A stretch of DNA of 64,000 nucleotides from Bombyx mori (Eukaryota; Arthropoda; Insecta; Lepidoptera; Bombycidae), in NCBI RefSeq assembly GCF_030269925.1, contig NC_085130.1, positions 4,414,501 to 4,478,500 on the forward strand, given 5' to 3'. The notes beneath the pieces were generated by a model. The model was not told the origin of the DNA. It worked only from the letters and a program-made list of their open reading frames with translations, and did not search any database. A program made the position numbers and the translations under genes. Of this stretch, positions 31,364 through 42,870 are shown piece by piece (positions within the stretch are counted from its first letter, which is position 1; each line of letters opens with the position of its first letter).

Positions 31364-31722
31364 GCTAGCGAGTGCTCCGAGGAATTGTTTGAGATGATCC
31401 CCTCATCTCCTTCTTACCATCGCACCGCCCGCCACCGAAGTCGAGTTCATCCATATTATCTGGAACCGCTGCGTACATCGACAGTGTGTTTCCAGAGGTC
31501 TTTTCTGCCACGTACCATCCGGCTATGGAATAAGTTCCCCTCCGCGGTGTTTCCCGAGCGCTATGACATGTCCTTCTTCAAGTCTAGTGTGTGGGGAGTA
31601 TTAACCGGTAGGCAGCGGCTTGGCTCTGCTCCTGGCATTGCTGAAGTCCATGGGCGACGGTGACCACTCACCATCCGGTGGGCCGTATGCTCGTCTGACT
31701 ACAAGGGCAATAAAAAAAAAAC
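31364..31722 (+). mobile_element. LINE-A 3' end with open C-terminus
   Basis: About 100 codons matching the C-terminus of the 16318 copy (SEELFEMIPSS to VHGRR) remain open to TAA at 31663, then tail and A run. A 7-bp ACAATTA occurs before (31345-31351) and after the tail and may be the target duplication. 5'-truncated. Confidence 0.88.
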
Positions 31723-32099
31723 AATCAACAATTAAATGGCAGAAATATGTGTACAATAGGCGGTTTTATCGCTAAAAGCGATCTCTTCCGGAAATCTCTT
31801 TATTTACAGAAATCCTGAAAGTATATAAAGATACAGCAGGTATGTTGCGGTGTACTATTAAGAGAACATTAAGATAATGTGTACATACATACAATAAATA
31901 AATATATACAGAGTATCTAAGATATATCAATGTGCCAATTTTGGGAAACACTACCAGCTTTGATACACTCAATTGAAACTTAGAGTTCTCGTTCCAAGGA
32001 TGACGGTGAGACACAAGCCTCTGCATCAAACTAAAATAAAATAAGGCAATTAGCTAACTTTAACACCTATAGAACTTCCATAGGACCTCACACAAGTGT
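31723..32099. other. Unannotated, possible repeat
   Basis: GCTAAAAGCGATCTCTTCCG looks like part of a dispersed Bombyx repeat but I cannot name the family. No gene seen. Confidence 0.4.
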
Positions 32100-32101
32100 T
32101 A

Positions 32102-32781
32102 TATGGACCGTTTATTTTGAAAGTGGCGTAAGTCAATTTTCTTTTGTTTCGAGAAAATTAAAGGTTACTATATTTGTTGATTTGAAAAATACAGGCAAAT
32201 CATATGAGGTCTGGTTATGCCACCTACCTCTGTCAACTGGACTTACACTACTTTCATAATCGATGATTATGCAATTTCATTTACCGACCGATTTTAAGTT
32301 GTAGAAAACATGGGATTTTTTTGAGAAATTAAACACGGACTACTTATATATAAAAAAAAACTTCAGAGGTGTCAAGGGACACCCGGATGGAACGAAGTTC
32401 CTTTCGATTAATTAGTGAAGGAATTGTAATATTTTTTTTAAGTTATAATAAAAAATTACGGCATTATGAAGAAGAAAAAAACAATACTATGAACTAAATT
32501 ACTATTGTTGAAACGCTATCTCGAGAAACTGTACTCATTACGCGGACCAATCGGATACGAGCAATGTCACGCGATAAGCGCCTACACGTTGATTGGTCAG
32601 AATGACGGATCTAAAAAGTGTCGTGACAACTTTTCGTAAGAATTTTTTCCGTCTAGCCCCCTTTCACAACGCGCGATAAGGAACTTCGTTCCAAAATTTA
32701 CATTAAATTTAGCATGAATTACGTGATAGCTCATTTTTCTCAAAAATGGACTTACACCACTTTCAAAATAAACGGTCCATA
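32102..32781. mobile_element. TIR element with TA duplication, 680 bp
   Basis: Left 33 nt (TATGGACCGTTTATTTTGAA...) and right 33 nt are reverse complements with one mismatch, flanked by TA on both sides, as in Tc1/mariner-type elements. No transposase frame. The centre contains palindromic GGAACGAAGTTCC twice (about 32391 and 32683), perhaps a nested element. Confidence 0.8.
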
Positions 32782-33119
32782 TATAGTTGAAATTTGTCCA
32801 AGTGAAAATGTTGGCTTATAATTTCCAGGTAATGGAAGCCATCTAGCCGCGCACGTGTAGACACTAAGTAATTTTAGCATAAAGCTCATTTCGTTTTATA
32901 TAATTAATTACATTAAAACGTACTCAAAGAGACTGGTTTGGTTCCTTATTTTAAGCAAGCGTTTGTTTTACGCGTGTACTGTATACTCTAAAAATATATA
33001 TATTATATATACGTAAATATTCCAATATATGTGGATATTGTATACGTATATTCAAAAGATTAAAGTACGCTGTACTCACACTAAAATTGTAACTTGTTGA
33101 AGTTGTATTTATATCAATT
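32782..33119. other. Unannotated AT-rich DNA
   Basis: No gene or element recognised. Confidence 0.5.
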
Positions 33120-33345
33120 ATCATATTTGCGAGGGCAAAAGATCTCGCAGACGACCTCCAACACGATGGACCGACCTCATAAAATCTATGACTCACTCCA
33201 ATATAAATGATTGCTCTCACTCCGCCAAACATCGTGCCACATGGCGTCGCATCGCGACAACATCGGTATCGCAGGATTCGACTGATGCATGACCACGACC
33301 ACTCTGTCAAGAGTTTATGACTAGGAAGAAGAAGGAGAAGAATTC
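33120..33345 (+). mobile_element. Non-LTR RT C-terminus relic
   Basis: After a small frame correction the plus strand reads RRPPTRWTDLIKSMTHSNIN and AKHRATWRRI, then a GAAGAAGAAGGAGAAG tail. An end of the same type recurs at 57325-57370. Confidence 0.65.
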
Positions 33346-33636
33346 TATTGACTATCAGGTTAGGTGTCAAGCTTGGTTCTAAGTGAATCCAATGCTAGTT
33401 TATGTCGATTAATACATATTAGATTATAGATTGGTGAAACTCTATTTGGTTAAGCAATTTTTGCAACCTCGCACGAGAAGCCGTTTAAAATTTCAAAAAA
33501 ATATCATGAGAAAAAAACTTCTTCAGCTATTTGAATGGAGTAAACTTAAATGAAGTTCAATTAAAAATATCGAAAGGTTCATGCTAATACCAAATAAAAC
33601 GCAACTTTATTTAATTACAACGATAAATGTCGCGTA
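33346..33636. other. Unannotated
   Basis: No gene or element recognised. Confidence 0.5.
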
Positions 33637-33638
33637 TA

Positions 33639-34302
33639 AGGGCCTGTCCGCACAGCGATATTTCACCGCGAGGTTTTTATTCGCGTGTATTAAATTCCGC
33701 GATCGGAATTGCACCTAGTACGCACTGCGAATAAAATTTCGTACTATTTTCGTCAGTTTAATTCAGTTCTCGACTGAGACACACGTGTAAAATGGACAAC
33801 TAAACAAACATTTTAATTTATCTAAAAATCTAAAAAATGCTAAGGCGGCGTAACAGACGTATCAAAAGATATCACGAGCATTGGATTCACCCACTTACGG
33901 CATTGAGACCCATGTAAGGATTTTTCTACATAAAATATCAAGAGTTGCGAAAATACAGCAAAAGGTTAGTTGCTCCATATCAATCTCATCATTTTCTTGC
34001 ACGGCTGCCGATCGGGCGGGAGAAGAAGCGCGCGACATCTTTTCAATAGCGACGTTGCACGACTGAACGAAACGCGCGAATTTTATTCCACAGTGCGAGC
34101 ATAGCCATACTTACTTTATACGGTACAAAATATTCGCGCGGAAATAAATCGCACCGCTTCGCGTTCAATTTGCATCAAGTCACAGATTTTTTTCCCGCGC
34201 GATTTTTTTAGCGCCAGTGCGGATACTCCTATAATATTAAACGTGTTACAGAATTACGAGAAAAAAATCGCGCGGTGAAAAATCGCTGTGCGGACAAGGC
34301 CT
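33639..34302. mobile_element. TIR element, 664 bp, TA flanks
   Basis: Ends AGGGCCTGTCCGCACAGCGA and AGGCCTTGTCCGCACAGCGA (complemented) continue into CACCGCG, about 40 bp of imperfect TIR, with TA outside both ends (33637-33638, 34303-34304). Interior non-coding. The superfamily is not certain; TIRs of this style occur in PIF/Harbinger-like and other groups. Confidence 0.75.
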
Positions 34303-34879
34303 TAGGCGAAATGTCACTTAAACCAAACCCTTCGATATATTCTTCACAGTGTCAATATGATTTTGAATAACTAATGTGTATAACTCTCGATTTAATTTAC
34401 CTAAAGATAAAAGTTTCCCAGAAAATCGGAACATTAATATCAAACAAGATTTAATACAATTTTGATAATTTAATAAACCCCAGTCGCAGTACGCGCGTAA
34501 AACAAAAGCGCTATTTATAAACCTATACTACGTAATTTACCTTTAATTTTACTGAAAATTTAATTACTCGAGGAATTCTCAGAATTATGTTTAATATATA
34601 AAATTACGATAATTTATATTTAACGTGATATTTAAAACGTCTGTAGAAAGAGTTGAGCGTGCGAGTTCAAAGGAACCTATTTATATCTTCATAATGAACT
34701 TCGTTTTGTTCAAGAAGTTACGAAGTATTTATTTGACTAATAGCCCGAACAAAACTTATCAATACGAACACAGATCAACAGAATTCGCGTAAAACTTCGA
34801 ATTCAAAAGAGCCGAGTCGCTTAGATCATACAAGATATTCTCGTATTTTATTAGTAATTTTTTACGTGACAACGTCTTA
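34303..34879. other. Unannotated AT-rich DNA
   Basis: No gene or element recognised. Confidence 0.5.
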
Positions 34880-35100
34880 TAATTCGATGGAGCCTGCTGC
34901 ACGCACGAAAAAACATGACTCGTGCGGCGTTACCTCGCTCTGAGGCGTTCCATTTAAGGCTTGAAGTGCAAGCGAGAGCGCGCAACGAGCGACAAAGAAG
35001 TACAATTGGCCCCCGCGTTCGGCAGCGCTCGACATCTGTCTCTCTCCTACTCGAGTGAGCGATGCATCCGCGTGGACAGCTGCTATACAATAATACATTT
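34880..35100. promoter_or_regulatory. GC- and CpG-rich island, possible promoter
   Basis: About 200 bp clearly richer in G, C and CpG than the flanks, not matching any repeat in this window. Frames on the minus strand lack recognisable domains. It could be a promoter with a 5' non-coding exon, or a decayed GC-rich repeat. Speculative. Confidence 0.25.
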
Positions 35101-36735
35101 ACATGTTTTCGTCAAGTATGAAGTTCAGTGAAAAGTGAATGTGGTGTCAATTGTCCATACAAAATATCTATCAAACAAATAAAATTAAAATTTTCTTTCG
35201 AAAAATAAAAACCATTCCATCAGTATTTTCTTATGACGTTGTCACGTTCAACTACCGTCACTAAACCGACTTTACAGACAACCGATTTTTTTTTTGAGAT
35301 CGACAACGCGTTTTATTCAATGGCGTCATAATATATTAGCTCGGGAATTGTGCGCTTATTCAAGCAATTCACAAAGATGATTCAAAAATACTTTTGGTGT
35401 TTCTGACTGCATTTGTTTCATTCCTTTTACGGCTTTAGATATTTCGATGGCGTCACGATTTTAATGGTCACCGAAAAATCTGCAACTGTAAAAGTACTTT
35501 TGAACAATTCTATTGATGACCGGGTGAGAAAAATACTTGTGAATTGCACATTGATCTATCGAAAGAAATCAGTTTAATTGTTTTAAATATTACGTTGAAT
35601 TACATGTATTTTTAGTGAAGTGTCCGATAAAGGTGCGTTTTAGCCAATTGAAAATTCTATAATGAAAAATCTATTTATGTGATCGTAAAAAAAGTAATTA
35701 AACTTAACAAGTTTCTGAAACAAGCCTAAAACTTAAAAGCTTTAAATGTAAAATATCAAAGAAATGTGTTTTTAGTGTTAACTCTTAATTTAGATGTTAT
35801 AAGTATGGTGTTCGCTTTGTGAATTTTTTTAAGTGTATTATTATAACCGTGACGTCTTATGTCATTTTGACAGCTGTCACATTGTGAACTGTCTATAGGT
35901 ACTGAGTATTATTTTTATCTTACTTCGAATGAAATTTTCGAAGGATGCATTGTTTTTACATCAGCCGATTTTTGGATTTCTATTTAAAGATTACTTTGGA
36001 ATTAAGAATGTTTTAATATAGGCTGATAATGATATTATACATTTTACTAAAACGTGAATATGAATCGGAAATCGTCTATTGTAAAGTCCTTTCGTGCGCA
36101 GAACATTAGACAAGCTAGAGTTCAATTCGCTTCTTAATTTCTTGATACCTCGACCGGCAGGATATCACTAGTGTAAGTTACCGGTCTTACAAGTAAGGAC
36201 AAAGAGATGATCCTCCACTGAGCGAGTGAAATTGCTGAGTAGATACACGGTCCGTATGTTAATATTCAGAATTTGTCAGCATACTTCAAGATGAAAATGT
36301 TGTTAGCGAGATTTTTTGTGTTACATGATGGCTACCATAAAATGAGTGCTCAAAGTAAATTTACCTTGTCCTACAGGTCAACGGTTTAAAATGTATTATG
36401 ATATCTAAGAACTATGTTGATAAAGGTTAAATTTCCACAGCAAGATAATTGAATTTCATCATTGCTTGTTTTTTTTTTCTGTGCAGGGAAGGACATCCTT
36501 ATTTTTGAATTAAGACTGATATAGCCATGCGTAATAAAAATAATTACTAAAACATTTTATTTAGGTTTATTTTTAGCGACACTTATTGTTCGTTGTTTTG
36601 AAAAAACTTCCTCCTGGAGTGAAGAAGAGAATCGGTTAAATACCATTTTACAGAATCGCGATTTTATAAAAGACAATCTCATTTACTTAACGCACGTCGA
36701 TGGCACTATACCAAGCTTACTGGTTTACTTTTTTA
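35101..36735. other. Unannotated, 1.6 kb without named repeats
   Basis: AT-rich and unusually free of Bm1 and LINE fragments. No exon recognised. Confidence 0.5.
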
Positions 36736-36859
36736 TTGGTGGTAGGATCTCTTGTGAGTCCGAACGTGTAGGTACCACCACCCTGCCTATTTATGTCGTG
36801 AAGCAGTAATGCGTTTCGGTTTGAAGGGTGGGGCAGCCGTTGTAACTACTGAGACCTTA
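36736..36859 (+). mobile_element. Bm1 body fragment, plus strand
   Basis: GGTGGTAGGATCTCTTGTGA to ACTACTGAGACCTTA, then abruptly the next, opposite-strand Bm1. The 3' half is missing. Confidence 0.85.
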
Positions 36860-37034
36860 TTGCTTAGATGGGTGGACGAGCTCGCAGCCCACCTGGTGTT
36901 AAGTGGTTACCCATAGACGTCTACAACGTAAATGCAAATGCGCCACCCACCTTGAGATATGTGTTCTAAGGTCTCAGTATAGTTACAACGGCTGCCCCAC
37001 CCTTCAAACCGAAACGCATTACTGCTTCACGGCA
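36860..37034 (-). mobile_element. Bm1 3' part, minus strand, abutting
   Basis: TTATTGCTTAGATGGGTGGA to TGCTTCACGGCAG. Together with the preceding fragment it forms arms of about 70-75 bp (36795-36858 region against 36968-37033) that could fold back. Confidence 0.85.
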
Positions 37035-38011
37035 GTTTATTCTAAGGTATTCGTAATTTCCAAATCCAGTGGCGTGAGCTATCAGTATTTAATTGAGAAA
37101 TGGTTGGTTACTAATGTGTTATTAAAAGGTTTCTTCGGTTGTGATTAGATGGATTGTTGGTAGTTTAAAGGTATTTCCAGCTTCGCCACGACATGTAGGT
37201 TATTAGGGCCTCTGAACGAAGGAATGGTTGTAATGTTGTGCTTTGGGAGGTGTTAAAGGAAAACGTCTTCTTGCGTGTATTCCATGTTTGATTATCATCT
37301 TAATCCTAGTTTACAATTATGAAGAAGCCTGTTTCTGGGTGGTCCGCCTTATTAGGGGGACATACGAGATTACACCTATTAATTATGTTATATATATTAA
37401 ATGCTATGCTATAATATATAAGTATACCTACACACTTCATGGTGATTCGCTGAGAAGATTTGGCACGAAACTCAGGGTTCTGATGTGCAGGTTTTACGAT
37501 GTACTCTCCGACGAAGTCAACCAGCTCCTGTGATTTGGATATTAGAACGCATTGGTAACTTGAGTTTCTCACTAAGTCTCCGGATGGAAGTTTTATCGAA
37601 TAATGTTTTTTACTTTCCAAAGGTCTCAAGCTTTCTCTGTATCAAGAAGTTTTTAATTAAGTCAAAGTTTAACTGTTAAGTATTTTGTAATTTGAGATGA
37701 AAAAACCTTTTTTTTTTTTGTCAGCTATAAAAAAAAAGGTGAGATCGTGAATTTTTAACATTAATTAAAAGAGAATTTTGATTAAAAGCGTTCGTTTTAT
37801 TAACGAAACCTCCTTTTTGCTTTTTTTATGCTTTAATATAATTACGACATGGTTTCTTGTTTGTGTCCCAATTTTGCGGGCTTGAAACTTTATATATAGA
37901 GAGACTCTTGTTTTAGCTCATGGTACATCTACCACCAATTTTTGGCGCCAAGCAGTCATCCGTGACGGATTGAAAGGTCCCAGCTTTTGCAATAAATCGG
38001 AACGGAGCTCA
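37035..38011. other. Unannotated; frames without family support
   Basis: Overlapping open frames of about 100 codons on both strands (37243-37629) have no recognisable domain. No repeat borders seen. Confidence 0.4.
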
Positions 38012-38205
38012 TTTTTTTTTTTTTTTCGGGCCGGGAGCCGAGCCTCCTACGATGTCCCCGCGCCTAGGGGGCGCGCGGGGTATGTGAGACTCAACTATCT
38101 GCAGGTGTAGAGAGCAGATCGCGGGCCAAAGGAATTTTGGGCCCCCCCCACTAAACGACTCCCCTGCACTCTTACACCCGACGTCCGACCTCATGTCTCA
38201 AGCGT
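38012..38205 (-). mobile_element. Retroposon-C 3' tail
   Basis: 15 T, then the complement of a GC-rich tail (GGTATGTGAGACTCAACTAT, CCCCTGCACTCTTACACCCG). Same family as 7544-7852. Target duplication unclear (a CTCAT match only). Confidence 0.8.
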
Positions 38206-38289
38206 GGTAGCGTTAACGTTATATTGCAAGACTACCACAACTTAACTACAAATAGGCCGTGAGATCGTCAACTCAGCAGTTACAAAAAC

Positions 38290-38475
38290 ATTTTTTTTAT
38301 TGCCCTTATAGGCAGACTAGCATACGGCCTCACTGATGGTGAGGGGTTACCGTCGCCCATGGACTTCAGCAATGCCAGGGGCAGAACCAAGTCGCTGCCG
38401 TTAAGTACTCTCGCCTCAAGCCTCGTTTGAAGAATAAAATGTCATAGCGCTCGGGAAACACCGTGGACGGGAGCT
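38290..38475 (-). mobile_element. LINE-A 3' end
   Basis: T run, tail and the complement of ATGTCCTTCTTCAAACGAGG-like coding end with small gaps. Confidence 0.85.
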
Positions 38476-38878
38476 CCAATTAGATGAAATTGTTCTCAAA
38501 TAAATCATAGGAAAACTCACTTTTAAACCAAATATTTACTTAAGTTTATCATAAAATCCGATCCACTGTACAACCCAAAAGAAAAAAAATATATTATCCG
38601 TCCTCTGGGTTACAAAGTTGTGTACGATTTATGAATACTGAAATATTTTGTACATAAATTGTTTGAAGTCACTTTGCAGTCTTTCCTTTGATCGCTTGGC
38701 CACGAAAAACGTGTTCAGTGATAAATATATTTTCTCTATAATGTTATATTAATTTGGTTATTTCTAAAATTAAAATTTTGAGGACGATTGGTCTTAATTC
38801 AAACAAAAGAATAGACTAAATAAAGATGTTATAAGGTGATTTGTTGTGTTATATTTAATTACATGAGCAGATTATATT
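38476..38878. other. Unannotated AT-rich DNA
   Basis: No gene or element recognised. Confidence 0.55.
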
Positions 38879-39119
38879 TTGGTGGTAGGACGTTTTGAGT
38901 CCGCACGGGTAGGTACCACCACTCTGCCTATTTCTGCCGTGAAGCAGTAATGCGTTTCGGTTTGAAAGGTGGGGCAGCCGTTGTAATTATACTTGAGACC
39001 TCAGAACTTATATCTCAAGGTGGGTGGCGCATTTACGTTGTAGATGTCTATGGGCTTCAGTAACCACTTAACACCAGGCGGGCTGTAAGCTCGTCCACAC
39101 ATAAAAGCAATAAAAAAAA
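38879..39119 (+). mobile_element. Bm1 SINE, headless
   Basis: Body and tail; deletion in the GGACGTTTTGAGTCC part. Its A run leads almost directly into a LINE-A relic. Confidence 0.9.
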
Positions 39120-39139
39120 TTTAGAACCCCTGCTATCAT

Positions 39140-39435
39140 GGGAACCTGGTAGGGTCTTCGGTTCTCTCTGTGTTTTGTGCCGTATTTTCCGAATAATTCG
39201 TTCGAGATGATCCCGCCATCTCTTTTTTTCATCGCACTGTTCGCCGCCGGAGTAGAGTTCATTCACTTTACCTATAACCACTGTGTTTCCAGAGACCTTC
39301 TGTACTCGCTGTTTCTTGAAATGTGGCTTCTAATGAGGTTTTCAGGAGTAATCAGTGGTGATCAGCAACTTGGCTGTTTCCCTGGCATTGACTTACTTAC
39401 CATTAGGTATAAATGTATCTACGAAGGAAAATAAA
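39140..39435 (+). mobile_element. LINE-A 3' end, decayed
   Basis: TTCGAGATGATCCC, GCCGGAGTAGAGTTCATTCA and GTTTCCAGAGACCTTCT match the C-terminal coding part, then a degraded tail. Confidence 0.75.
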
Positions 39436-39701
39436 AAGGTGATTACTTCATGATGAGTTTGATTATGAGTGGGTGCAGGATATATGATTGAAGTCTCTGA
39501 ACTATTGTTATAATACCAGTGCTATTTCAAACCGGAAAACGCTTCGTACCTGATATCCACTCCTATAGTTTATCAGGAAAGGTGAACAGAAAGGCTTTGG
39601 GAAGGAGTAGTAAACTTTAGATGAGATTGGAACGAAGGAGGGGGTGAGTGAATTTATGGTGGGTAATAGCTATAGGTGATTTTGGTGGCGTATTTTTTAT
39701 T

Positions 39702-39898
39702 TTATTTTTATTGCTTAGATGGGTGGACGAGCTCACAGCCCACCTGGTGTTAAGTGGTTGCTGTAGCCCATAGACATCTACAACGTAAATGCGCCATTCA
39801 CCTTGAGATATAAGTTCTAAGGTGTCAAGTATAGTAACGACGGCTGCCCCACCCTTCAAACCTACCGGCGAGGACTCACAAGAGGTCTTACCACCAGT
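39702..39898 (-). mobile_element. Bm1 SINE, internally deleted
   Basis: Minus-strand body; the AAACGCATTACTGCTTCACG part is missing, joining CTTCAAACC directly to TACCGGCGAGG. Confidence 0.88.
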
Positions 39899-40631
39899 AA
39901 CATTTCATTCTTATATGAATAATCGGATGGACAGACAGACAAATATCACTATTAGATTCTATAACCTATTTTTTGCTGTATAAAACAGTTTAATAGCATA
40001 TTATGTATAACTTGGATCGTCATTGTTTTAACACAGATAGTGTATAGCTACATCTGGCCTTCCATAAGAAGCGATACTCTTACATCATATAAAAAAATCG
40101 ATATGGTTGCTAAAGCCACTGAAATCTCCATCGATTGATAAAATCGCTTGCTCAGAGGCCCTTACCGCCCTTGCCGAGAGCGCTTCACACAAGTGGCCAT
40201 TCCGAGTGACGTCACGTCCGACCATTGTTTCCTGTGTGTGATCCCGCCTTTATAGATAACAATGGCGACTTCTCGAACCTTCGATGGCCTCTTTTATTTT
40301 ATAAATAAGGGGTTTCACGCTTTCCTTTTGATCTTTCTTAGATGTGACATATTTTTTTCCCTTGAAGAGGGTAGTTAAGTGTATATTTATGGAGATATTA
40401 AATTGATAAAACTTGGCCCTTAAGGGCCTGTAATAACTTACTTTGAGACTAATTAAATCGCATAGTTTTGAGATATAAACTGACCCACCAAACCGGATAG
40501 CCTTAGATAATATTGTCTCCTGCTATAAAATTTGGCGCATCAAAATTCAATTCCCTTTTCTTGATCTGTGTTTAATGAATGTTGCCTTTAATAGGTCATT
40601 ACGGATCTTCTCGATCGATTAACGTTGCTTT
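39899..40631. other. Unannotated
   Basis: Contains GAGTGACGTCACGTC near 40205, a CRE-like palindrome, without other promoter evidence. No gene recognised. Confidence 0.45.
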
Positions 40632-40880
40632 TAGGTACCTAAGCATCGGTCACCGCCGAACCCGCCGCTTGCGACGAAAGGTCCGGCAAGTACTGTCTGT
40701 GTACTTGCCGGACCTTCTCAGTGGATTTCGTTTCCGATCCGGTGGTAGATTCTGCGAAGCAATGCTCTTGCTAGGGCCAGTCTTAGCAACACCTCTTATT
40801 TGGTTATAGCCCCGAAAGCTCACCTACACGCTAGGGTAATGCTGATATAGCTTCTGAAGGCTATCAGCATAGGTAGAAAA
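40632..40880 (+). mobile_element. LINE-J 3' tail with fold-back rearrangement
   Basis: Plus-strand Jockey tail (CATCGGTCACCGCCG to GGCTATCAGCATAGGTAGAA and A run). About 45 bp present in the copy at 43926 are replaced by an inverted copy of the adjacent sequence (40678-40716). Confidence 0.8.
40678..40716. repeat. Perfect 16-bp hairpin, 7-nt loop
   Basis: AAGGTCCGGCAAGTAC, loop TGTCTGT, GTACTTGCCGGACCTT. The right arm is the normal Jockey-tail sequence; the left arm is its inverted copy. Confidence 0.95.
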
Positions 40881-40962
40881 AAAAAGAGTGCTTCAAAATA
40901 ATTTAATCAGTGAAATAAAGTTCTCGTGGAGTGAAGAATAAACGCCCGGTGTATTCGTATCA

Positions 40963-41149
40963 CTGGAGTCCATAGACATCTACAACGTAAATGCGCCACC
41001 CACCTTGAGATATAAGTTCTAAGGTCTCAGTATAGTTACAACGGCTACCCCAGCATTCAAACCGAAACGCATTACCGCTTCACGGCAGTAATAGACGGGG
41101 TGGTGGTACCTACCCGTGCGTACTCACAAGTGGTTCTACTATCAGTAAA
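40963..41149 (-). mobile_element. Bm1 SINE, lacking tail
   Basis: Minus-strand body from the GGAGTCCATAGACATC block to the complement of the GGTAGGACC block; no A run. Confidence 0.85.
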
Positions 41150-41169
41150 ATGATTAGTGTTTGGCAGCC

Positions 41170-41262
41170 GAAGCAGCACAGCAGAGGTTTCATGGATGAA
41201 CTCTGCTCCGGTGGTGGTAGTTTGATGGTAAAAACGATATGACGAGATCGTTTCAGTGGATT
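41170..41262 (-). mobile_element. LINE-A coding-end relic
   Basis: GATGAACTCTGCTCCGGTGG and GATGGTAAAAACGA match the complement of the LINE-A C-terminal coding part. Decayed. Confidence 0.55.
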
Positions 41263-41383
41263 CCGAAGGGATGCGGTGATGCGTTTCTGTTTGAAAACGA
41301 TACAGCCATTACGTTATATAATTCAGATATAGACCTTAAATTTCAAATTGGTTGGCGGCAGTCATGTTTTGACATATTATTAT

Positions 41384-41640
41384 CATCTTTTCGCATTAAA
41401 AGTGTACAATTTCCAAAAATATTCGAAATTGACTTAATATGTGGAATCATTTGGTATCACCAGTATTTTTCTCATGAATACTGTCAAAAGAGTGTAGTTT
41501 AGTTTTTTTTTTTTTTAGTTTAGTAATGTTTTGTCTACTATTAACAAAATTAATAAATAATTTTATCTTAATTTAAAAGACAGATAATGTAACTGTTAAA
41601 AAAGGAAAAGTAAATGTTGCAAAGAATCACGTCATGTTGA
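41384..41640 (+). mobile_element. Copy of the TIR element also found at 48700-54281
   Basis: CATCTTTTCGCATTAAAAGTG start, then GGAATCATTTGGTATCACCA and GTAGTTTAG plus a T run. Homologous over about 250 bp to the reverse complement of 54021-54281. The far TIR is not present. Confidence 0.75.
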
Positions 41641-41905
41641 ACCTTTTATCACCGGTAGACCGACGGTCCAAATGTTGTTGTTCGGAACTTGTATGTATGC
41701 AAGTTAATCCTGAAAATGTCGTAAGCGAGATTCAGGCAAATATCTTGTGTTCTGTGATGGCTACCGCCACATGTCTAACGACAGCTTACTGAATAAATAA
41801 ATAAAAACTGATTTCAAGCATATAATGCCTGGCACTGCGGAATTAACGCCAACGGGTATTCATTCAGTTAAGTGAGTTAATTCTACAAACGTACGCTTTG
41901 CTCTT

Positions 41906-42099
41906 TTTTTTTATTGCTTAGATGTGTGGAGTAGCTCACAGCCCACCTGATGTTAAGCGGGAACTGGAGCCCATAGACATCTATAACGTAAATGCGCCAC
42001 ACACCTTGAGATATAGTTCTAAGGTCTCAGTATAGTCACAACGGCTGCCCCACCCTTCAAACCGAAACGCATTACTGCTTCACCGCAGAAATAGGCGAC
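41906..42099 (-). mobile_element. Bm1 SINE, 3' two-thirds
   Basis: Minus-strand copy ending at the AGAAATAGGC block. Confidence 0.88.
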
Positions 42100-42409
42100 A
42101 TACATTCAAACATAATACACAAGTAAATCAAGATAGCACGTTGAAAACAATATCTGAACCCTTGGAGACGTCTTAATTTATATAAGAAATGTCCTGAAGC
42201 CGTAACCTGTTCAATTTATTAGTCTAGACGAAACCTAAGGCGATCTTGGATGTTATCTAGATAACACGGAGCTTGGGTTGACTCAAATTTACGAGTATTT
42301 TAAGGGATTATTTGAAATTTAGTATTTTGATGCGACAATATTAAAAACATATTTGATGAGTCTGGTAGACATTTTATGTTTAAGACGAGTTCAGAGCCCA
42401 TTTTGTTTT
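42100..42409. other. Unannotated AT-rich DNA
   Basis: No gene or element recognised. Confidence 0.55.
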
Positions 42410-42658
42410 TACTGGTAGTAGGATCTCTTGTGAGTGCGCGCGGGCAGGTACCACCGCCCTGCCTATTTCTGCCGTGAGGCAGTTATGCGTTTCGGTTTGA
42501 AGGGTTGGGCAGCCGTTGTAACTATACTTGAGACCTTAGAACTTATATCTCAAGGTGGGTGTCGCGTTTACGTCGTAGGTGTCTACGGGCTCCTGTAACC
42601 ACTTAACATCAGGTGGGCCGTGATCTCGCTCACCAACCTAAGCAATAAAAAAATAAAA
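42410..42658 (+). mobile_element. Bm1 SINE, headless
   Basis: Plus-strand body and tail, moderately diverged. Confidence 0.9.
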
Positions 42659-42870
42659 TAAAAAAAATAACAGTACTCTATGTTCAGAATTTTCTAATTT
42701 ACAAATATTGAAGGTTCATATTACTTCAATATATTTCCAAAATTAATAAATAAATATTTTTTATACATCGGAATGGCTTATCGAAATTTTAGGTTAGTTT
42801 ATAAATGACAAGAAATATTCTGATCAGGTCTTAATTCTAGAAAGACCTATTTTCAGACTTAATCTATATA

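Noticed and set aside
32951..33370. 139-codon minus-strand frame
   Set aside because: Overlaps an RT C-terminus relic read on the plus strand; the composition is repeat-derived.
33881..34066. Small frame with ETHV, resembling a PDZ-type end
   Set aside because: It lies inside a TIR element and the frame continues beyond the motif, so it is not an rst terminal exon.
34851..35098. Two overlapping minus-strand frames in the GC-rich island
   Set aside because: No domain or splice support; likely due to base composition. The island itself is kept as a low-confidence regulatory candidate.
36736..37034. Twin-priming inversion of a single Bm1
   Set aside because: In twin priming the A-tail end stays at the outer edge; here the tail of the second fragment lies at the internal junction, so two insertions or a rearrangement fit better.
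40200..40225. CRE-like GTGACGTCAC palindrome
   Set aside because: One short motif without a nearby gene or other promoter elements; expected by chance in 64 kb.
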